Below, one piece after another: positions 58,296 through 64,000 of a stretch of 64,000 bases of DNA. Numbering within the stretch: position 1 is the first letter of the stretch; every line of letters begins with the position of its first letter. Source of the DNA: Budorcas taxicolor (taxonomy: Eukaryota; Chordata; Mammalia; Artiodactyla; Bovidae); contig NC_068934.1 in NCBI RefSeq assembly GCF_023091745.1, forward strand, positions 20,864,434 to 20,928,433, in the 5' to 3' direction. Below the pieces are notes generated by a model. The model did not search any database. It was not told the origin of the DNA and saw only the letters and a program-made list of their open reading frames with translations. Position numbers and translations under genes: made by a program.

Positions 58296-59959
58296 AGCCA
58301 ATTATTTTAACTTTCTACCTTATTGACTCAAATTTTGCAAGTGTTTCTGAAGAATACACACTCTCAACCCCTATAAGTATATTGTTGTAGTAAAATCTAT
58401 GCCCTATCTACAGTGGGATACCGTGATGATTCTTTCAAGTTATTAGTAGCTTTGAATAGAGGATGTTCTGACCAGTCCAGAAAAGTATTAATGACACAAC
58501 AGAGAAGCAAGCTGTGGCTGAATGCGTCTACAATTTGAGATGCTGATGCTTCTTTGGAAAAATATCACATCTTCTGTTAGGGAAATGATACACTGTTTTC
58601 TTACAGCCTTCAGTCCCATTAGAAATATAAGAAAAGCTTTCTGGCGCCCAGAGAAATCTCACTTATCCCAGGTTATTTATTTATTTTGGGAGTAGTAATT
58701 TATAGGCAATTTACTTCTTTTGAGCTGACATAATCAGCAGCTCCAGAGTAGACTGTCACCCAGCATGTTCCCTGCATCCTGCCTTATAACAATATACTTC
58801 TGGCAAGGATGGCATGTCTTTCTGTAGTTCATTTTATTCCCAGCCCTACTTTTCTTATCATTCTGCAACATCACCAAGTGTTTGGACAGACTTTCAAAAG
58901 CCTGCCTGCATCCCAGGCCTCATATTTCAAATGAAGTATTGCTGTGGTCCCTCACAGCATTGAAATCCACTTTGAATCAATGCTGTTGTGTGCCTCAAAT
59001 GTCCTTCCTAACATCCTGTGTTGATTTGCTCCAAAGTTCAAAGTTTCATAAAAGATAAATTTTCTTCTACTTTTTTTCTTTTAGTTTCTTTCAACTGCGT
59101 TATAGAAGACATTGAGCTCGAAATGCCAATATTCTGACATCTTTAAACAAACTAGCATTAGTTTAATTTAAACTGATAACTTAGGGGAAAATAGCATAAT
59201 TCATAAACAAATAAATATAACATTACTTGACTGTCTAGTTTGGTGAAAAAATATGTTTTACTGTAGATTTAAATTTATTTATATGTTATGGCTTATAAAT
59301 ACATACCCATGATTTTCTGATTAGATGTTTGACATCTTATATATTATATATGAAATATACACACAAAATAATTCTTTTGCAAGTGTCATGCTATGCAATG
59401 GCAAGATGGAAAAAGGCATTTGCATTTGGTTTTTGGTAGTAATTTTTAACAAAGTAAACGTAATATCATTGTTTTGTGTTTACAGAAATATAAAGTCAAA
59501 TTGATGGAATTATTATTTCACTTTCATTTTGATAATAGTTTTTGAAGTAACAAGGATAACTTTATGTTATCTTTAAAGATAATATGGTGACTAATAAGCC
59601 AAAGGAGAGACTGATTTATTGAGAGACTGATTTACCACTGTGTACATCTAATCTCTAGTGCCTATCCTTCATCTTTGCTAGACCTAAAATAGACTCAACC
59701 TTGCTTGGCTGTTCAAAAAGAAACAAAAGAAATGGGAAGATCAATGATATCTTTAATTTTATGAAAACAGCTCCCTACCACTTCTCACTTTCAAAGTCAA
59801 TTACCTTCAGGGACCAAGCAGGCAGATAAATACAAATAAAATGAGCAGACTCTGTGAACTATATTTTGAAAATTGCCTTATTATTACTCTATGTTACCTA
59901 ATCTGATTTTTGGCTTTACTTTGTTAGATTTTGTTCTTAGTATAAATGTTTAATTCTCA
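58296..59959. other. Unassigned sequence
   Basis: About 1.7 kb without recognised gene or repeat; less AT-rich at 58600-59040. Confidence 0.45.
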
Positions 59960-60105
59960 AAAACTTATTTACATATAAGATAACTTGCACAGAGAATTAA
60001 GTAATTTGCTCAAGACCATACTTCTAGTAAGTTTTGAGGTTTCTTTGTTAAACTTAAGTATCCTGTCTTCAGAGGCTATGTTCTTAACTCCTGCCATTTA
60101 ACAAG
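59960..60105 (-). repeat. MIR fragment
   Basis: agaattaagtaatttgctcaagaccatacttctagtaag and gaggctatgttcttaactcctgcc follow reverse-complement MIR. Confidence 0.7.
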
Positions 60106-60639
60106 CTAGTTTAGAATTTTGTCTTTTACTAGACAGACACAAATATTTCACCATTTAAAATTTAAAATACATATTTACGCTTTTTCTCAAAATTGGAAAG
60201 ATGTCAAATGTGATAGTTCTAAAGTGAATGACAATAATTATTCCATTATGTAACTTACAGCAAAAGTTAATGGCTCATTTCATAAAAGAAATAAAATCCA
60301 TATTGTTGTAACATAACTGCATAAACACCACTGGGCACATTTGGAGAGATTTATTAATTCATTTTGAGATAGAAAACATGTAATGCTTAAATATGTGAAA
60401 TATATCAAAATTTACAATATAAATTTTTCTACAAAAAGCCTTTGGCAATGGTATATCAAGATTTTTTAAAAGTATATTTTGATTGGAATTGTTTCTCTTA
60501 CATAAATACTTTTATTTATATCCATAAGGACTTCTTTGTAATGATAAGATATAATATTACAACTTAGAAAATGTATAATTACATAGTTTTTCCCACTATT
60601 TTTCCTCTCAGATATACTTTTTGGATTCTAATTGATTGA
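60106..60639. other. Unassigned AT-rich sequence
   Basis: Nothing recognised. Confidence 0.4.
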
Positions 60640-60650
60640 TGTTTTTAATG

Positions 60651-60770
60651 CTGCTGCTGCTAAGTCACTTCAGTCATGTCCAACTCTGTGCAACTCCGTA
60701 AGACAGCAGCCCACCAGGCTCTGCTGTCCCTGGGATTTTCCAGGCAAGAACACTGGAGTGGCCTGCCATT
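60651..60770 (-). mobile_element. Bov-A2 SINE reduced to its 3' unit
   Basis: CTG-repeat tail plus one Bov-A unit, ending at gcctgccatt before the linker. A perfect 11-bp duplication tgtttttaatg at 60640-60650 and 60771-60781 shows it inserted in this short form. Confidence 0.95.
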
Positions 60771-60781
60771 TGTTTTTAATG

Positions 60782-61539
60782 GGGTGATTAACTGAAATTG
60801 ACTTTTTAGAGAGCTATTTTAAAATTTTTGAATGTTATAATTTGTGTATCCTTTGCTAAGAATAAATTGACACCTAAAGTCAATCTTAATATATTTAGGT
60901 TTGGTTTGAGGTGACCTATATGTCTAGTTTTATTTTTAAATGTTTGAAAGCATTGTGGAAGCTCTATTTTATTGTTTTTGGATAGAACACTTTTACATGT
61001 TCTCTTCTGAATGACTTTGAAAGTGAGCACAGGGTAAGTATAAATAAATTTGCAAACATGCCACATACACAAATGGTATTTTTACACGTGGTTAGTGTCA
61101 AGGAGACAAGATCGTCATTAGGGCTGAGAAAGGCAATTCATATTAAAACATGTGTTACTGCTGTTTGCTTAGATTTCCTATATGCACCCTATCACTCTTT
61201 AGGGTTCCAGTCTTCCTTTTCAAACAACAGCTCAAGCAATCTTTCACTCCTTTAAAATCCACTGGTTGTAATCTGTATTATTTTAAAATATACCACCTTG
61301 TTGAAGGAATTTAAAATCATGTCTTCCCAAATCAGATTAGATGAGTCCTAATACACCCACAGTGTCTGAGAGGTAAATGTATCTGAGTATTTCGTCAGTT
61401 TGGTTTATATTCTGTGTGACATTATGCATTTCCTTACATGTAGAAAAGTCTGTCTCCTTTTTTGATTAACATCAGTGCACTGTACTTGGGTACCTTCTCC
61501 ACATACATTAGGATTTGTGAGATACTGGAGCATATCTTT
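60782..61539. other. Unassigned AT-rich sequence
   Basis: Nothing recognised. The minus ORF 60806-61072 has no domain I know. Confidence 0.4.
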
Positions 61540-61632
61540 AAAAAAATTATTTTATATTGGAGTACATTTGATTAACAATGTTTTGTTAGTTTTAGGTGTA
61601 CCATAAAGTGATTCAAGAATACAGCTTTTTTT
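61540..61632 (-). mobile_element. L1 3' UTR end fragment
   Basis: atattggagtacatttgattaacaatg and gttagttttaggtgtaccataaagtgattc follow the reverse-complement L1 end. Confidence 0.7.
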
Positions 61633-61971
61633 GTTGTATGGACTTGCTTGTTGGAGATGACATCAGGGTCACCCTGATGAGCAGACAGGGATTTTCAAGC
61701 TCTGATTGGTAGAGAACAGGGATACGCAAGGATAATTCTGTGATTCTTACATGAGATTCCTGCAGACATACATCAAAAGGGCATATGTGTTCTACCTATA
61801 CTGTAGTTTTAATGGTATGGGGGAGGCTAGTTGAATATTAACCATCTTCTCTCTTATATTCAAATTCCATGACATTAATTTCTTTACAGAAGACACATAG
61901 TCCAGACTTATTTTAAATTATTAGTATAAAAATACTCATTGGATCAGAAAATCACAAATACTTTTACAGCA
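61633..61971. other. Unassigned sequence with a perfect short inverted repeat
   Basis: 61661-61679 is catcaggg-tca-ccctgatg: 8-bp arms and a 3-base centre. Nothing else recognised. Confidence 0.5.
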
Positions 61972-62240
61972 CTGCTGCTGCTGCGCTGCTGCTGCTAAGT
62001 CGCTTCAGTCGTGTCCGATTCTGTGCGATCCCGTAGACAGCAGCCCACCAGGCTCCCCCATCCCTGGGATTCTCCAGGCAAGAACACTGGAGTGGGTTGC
62101 CATTTCCTTCTCCAATGCATGAAAGTGAAAAGTGAAAGTGAAGCCGCTCAGTCATATCCGACTCTCCGTGACTCCATAGACTGCAGCCTACCGTAAGGCT
62201 CCTCCATCCATGGGATTTTCCAGGCGAGAGTAGTGGAGTA
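61972..62240 (-). mobile_element. Bov-A2 SINE (dimer)
   Basis: The CTG-repeat tail is interrupted (ctgctgctgctgcgctgctgctg). First unit, linker gaaagtgaaaagtgaaag and second unit are present; the second unit has a short insertion (taccgtaaggctcc). Confidence 0.93.
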
Positions 62241-62261
62241 CCAAATTTCCTATGTGCATTA

Positions 62262-62322
62262 CAAACTCTGAATATATAGATAATGTAGATAATATATCTA
62301 TATATAGATATATAGATAATTA
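62262..62322. repeat. TA/GATA-rich palindromic tract
   Basis: gaatatatagataatgtagataatatatctatatatagatatatag: interleaved GATA and TA units with local dyad symmetry (atctatatatagat). Confidence 0.85.
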
Positions 62323-62700
62323 TTCTGTTTTGGTTCTACATGATAGACTCTTGATATCTACATGAGCTATTCTAAATTTTCAATGCATATATAGGCTTTT
62401 ATTGTTGACATATCCTCAGTCTGGAAAGTAATATAAAATACCAATACCTATAAATGCCTCACTTCCATAACGACCAACAAAAGCCGAGCTGTGCCATTCC
62501 CATTTCAGACCACGTCCAATGTCAGCAATAACAGCAGTTGATTATGTGCTAGGAGGGTCAGGTCCAGTGGTTGGTACGTTATATTCAAATGCTCTCTTTT
62601 TTAAACTAATTTGTATTCTCAGCTGAGAAGATAAATTTGTCACAGAAAATTTTGCCTTCCTTACAGAATTTACCAGATTTCTCTGTTTAATGTAATATAT
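62323..62700. other. Unassigned sequence
   Basis: Nothing recognised between the palindromic tract and the tandem duplication. Confidence 0.4.
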
Positions 62701-62870
62701 AATGGTATTATATATTAATCATAGTATAATCTGTTAACAACTTTATTTAGCATGTTGCTATGTATATGTATATAAGTACATATATAATGGCATTATATAT
62801 TAATCATAGTATTGTCTGTTAACACCTTTAATTAACATGCTGTTATGTATATATATATAAGTATATATAT
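62701..62870. repeat. 85-bp tandem duplication
   Basis: Unit 1 at 62701-62785, unit 2 at 62786-62870, about 10 differences in 85 bases by eye. Anchors: aatggtattatatattaatcat / aatggcattatatattaatcat and tgtatatgtatataagta / tgtatatatatataagta. Confidence 0.92.
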
Positions 62871-64000
62871 ATGTATGTGTGTGTATATATAATCACACCC
62901 ATATTCTATTTTTATCTGCTACATGCAAGGCCAAACCAGAATGAGTTAATTACTTAAAAAATACTTTTACAGTAAATATTACATAGACTTATACATAATT
63001 ATATTTTAATATAATTCATGTTTGTTTGTAATTAATAATTATATTTCTTATACAGTAGTATAACCTTATAATACATATTATTATTTATAATAAATAAATT
63101 AGGACTCATTGCACCTAACTTGAGAAAAGAAAAGAAGCACTTCAAGGACCATGATTCCAGGAAAAGTCTTAAATGTGTTAGTGGGTCTCCACAAAATAAC
63201 AGAGAAGAAACCAACTCTCATTCTTATTTCCATGGAAATCCATAATACGTTAGTGAAAAAGTTTCTGCAACGCTTTGACCAAGACAAAAAAGTACAAATA
63301 ACCAAATACCATCATGTTTCTTAAGGCTAAACATAAGCTACAAACATAGACAAGACATGTTTCCTGTGTGTGGTATGTTGTGTCTGTGTGTGTGTCTGTG
63401 TGGTAAGAAGAAATCATCTTTGCCCCAAATTTAAAAGCATGAAAATATTAAGTGTGTGCCAACCATTCCTGCTTCTTATTTCAGAGTATAATTTACTTTA
63501 TAATTTCTTCAACATGGATGAACTGCCACCAGCTCATGTAGTGCCAATGCCTGAAAATCCCCAGGTGGCAAGTATTTCATAGTCTAATTTGTCTTACCAG
63601 CTTTGACTGTGATTACTCAGAATATAAAACAATAAGGCAATTCAGTTAAATATACATGGACACACATACTGAGGGAAAGGGCGACAGTCTCCTGCATTAG
63701 ATGTAGAGAAGAATGAGCCTTACAGTATGTCCCATAGATTCACAAAGAAAGACCTACTGCCTGTCATCCAAGAAGCACGACATGTACGGCTATCACAGCC
63801 CAGTCTCCGATCTCACCTCTATAGTCTCAATCACCTGACTCTCTATTACTTCAAAGAGGTTCTATTCTTCAGGGAAGAGTCAAGTTATACTAACTCTCAG
63901 AGATGACTATTTGAGCCATAACACTCATTGTCTATCTACTATGAGATATTTTTGCCACCCTGAGGAGACAGACTAGCATTAAAGGAAGAGCCTTGTCCTC
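62871..64000. other. AT-rich sequence to the window end
   Basis: TA/TG tract at 62871-62892 and an imperfect TG tract at about 63364-63402. ORFs 63032-63305 (-) and 63370-63582 (+) have no recognised domain; the second starts in the TG tract. Confidence 0.45.

Noticed and set aside
62262..62322. Replication origin or cruciform-forming regulator in the TA/GATA palindrome
   Set aside because: Simple-sequence DNA gives dyad symmetry by itself; nothing nearby supports a function.
1..64000. CRISPR array, operon or prokaryotic gene cluster
   Set aside because: Repeats are dispersed vertebrate retrotransposons with target duplications; there are no spaced direct repeats, no ribosome-binding sites and no dense coding.

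Overview
The window is nuclear DNA of a ruminant, almost certainly a bovid. It carries BovB (RTE-clade) LINEs, Bov-tA tRNA-derived SINEs, Bov-A2 dimers and a CHR-type tRNA-SINE. BovB together with Bov-A SINEs is a ruminant signature, and CHR SINEs are shared by whales, hippos and ruminants. The species cannot be fixed by eye. Composition is AT-rich and CpG-poor, with many (TA)n and (TG)n tracts. I recognise no host protein-coding exon, no rRNA or tRNA gene and no CRISPR array. Every long open frame I can explain is a decayed BovB ORF2 or a Tigger transposase remnant. The segment is best read as intergenic or deep intronic DNA.

Layout. 0-8 kb: BovB copies at 0.2-1.2 (-), 4.9-5.2 (+) and 5.7-6.8 kb (+), with Bov-tA, Bov-A2 and an L1 split by a Bov-A2. 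8-17 kb: mostly old material (MIR, LINE2), and at 12.1-14.0 kb a solo ERVL-class (MLT2-like) LTR broken by an L1 and then by a BovB tail. 17.4-19.7 kb: the longest BovB, with the end of the endonuclease and the whole RT region. 20-26 kb: SINEs, LINE2 and a repeat-poor AT-rich interval. 26.2-29.1 kb: a 5'-inverted L1 and a second L1 holding a dimeric tRNA-SINE. 29.5-34.2 kb: three more BovB pieces. 35-41 kb: SINEs, a CHR SINE inside an older repeat, and a Tigger1-type DNA transposon. 41-53 kb: two MLT1-type LTRs facing opposite ways, LINE2, L1 and scattered Bov-tA, otherwise unexplained sequence. 53-58.3 kb: three BovB copies, one followed by a long (AT)n. 58-64 kb: mostly unexplained AT-rich DNA, two Bov-A2 and an 85-bp tandem duplication.

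The genes do not form a pathway. The only functional logic is parasitism: Bov-tA and Bov-A2 share the 3' end of BovB, so the BovB reverse transcriptase presumably mobilised them. Thirteen BovB segments make up roughly 18% of the window, all 5'-truncated and all dead. I did not find a previously undescribed system. The most useful results are readable insertion histories: several exact target-site duplications, one nested LTR stratigraphy, one twin-primed L1, and a few small duplications I cannot explain.
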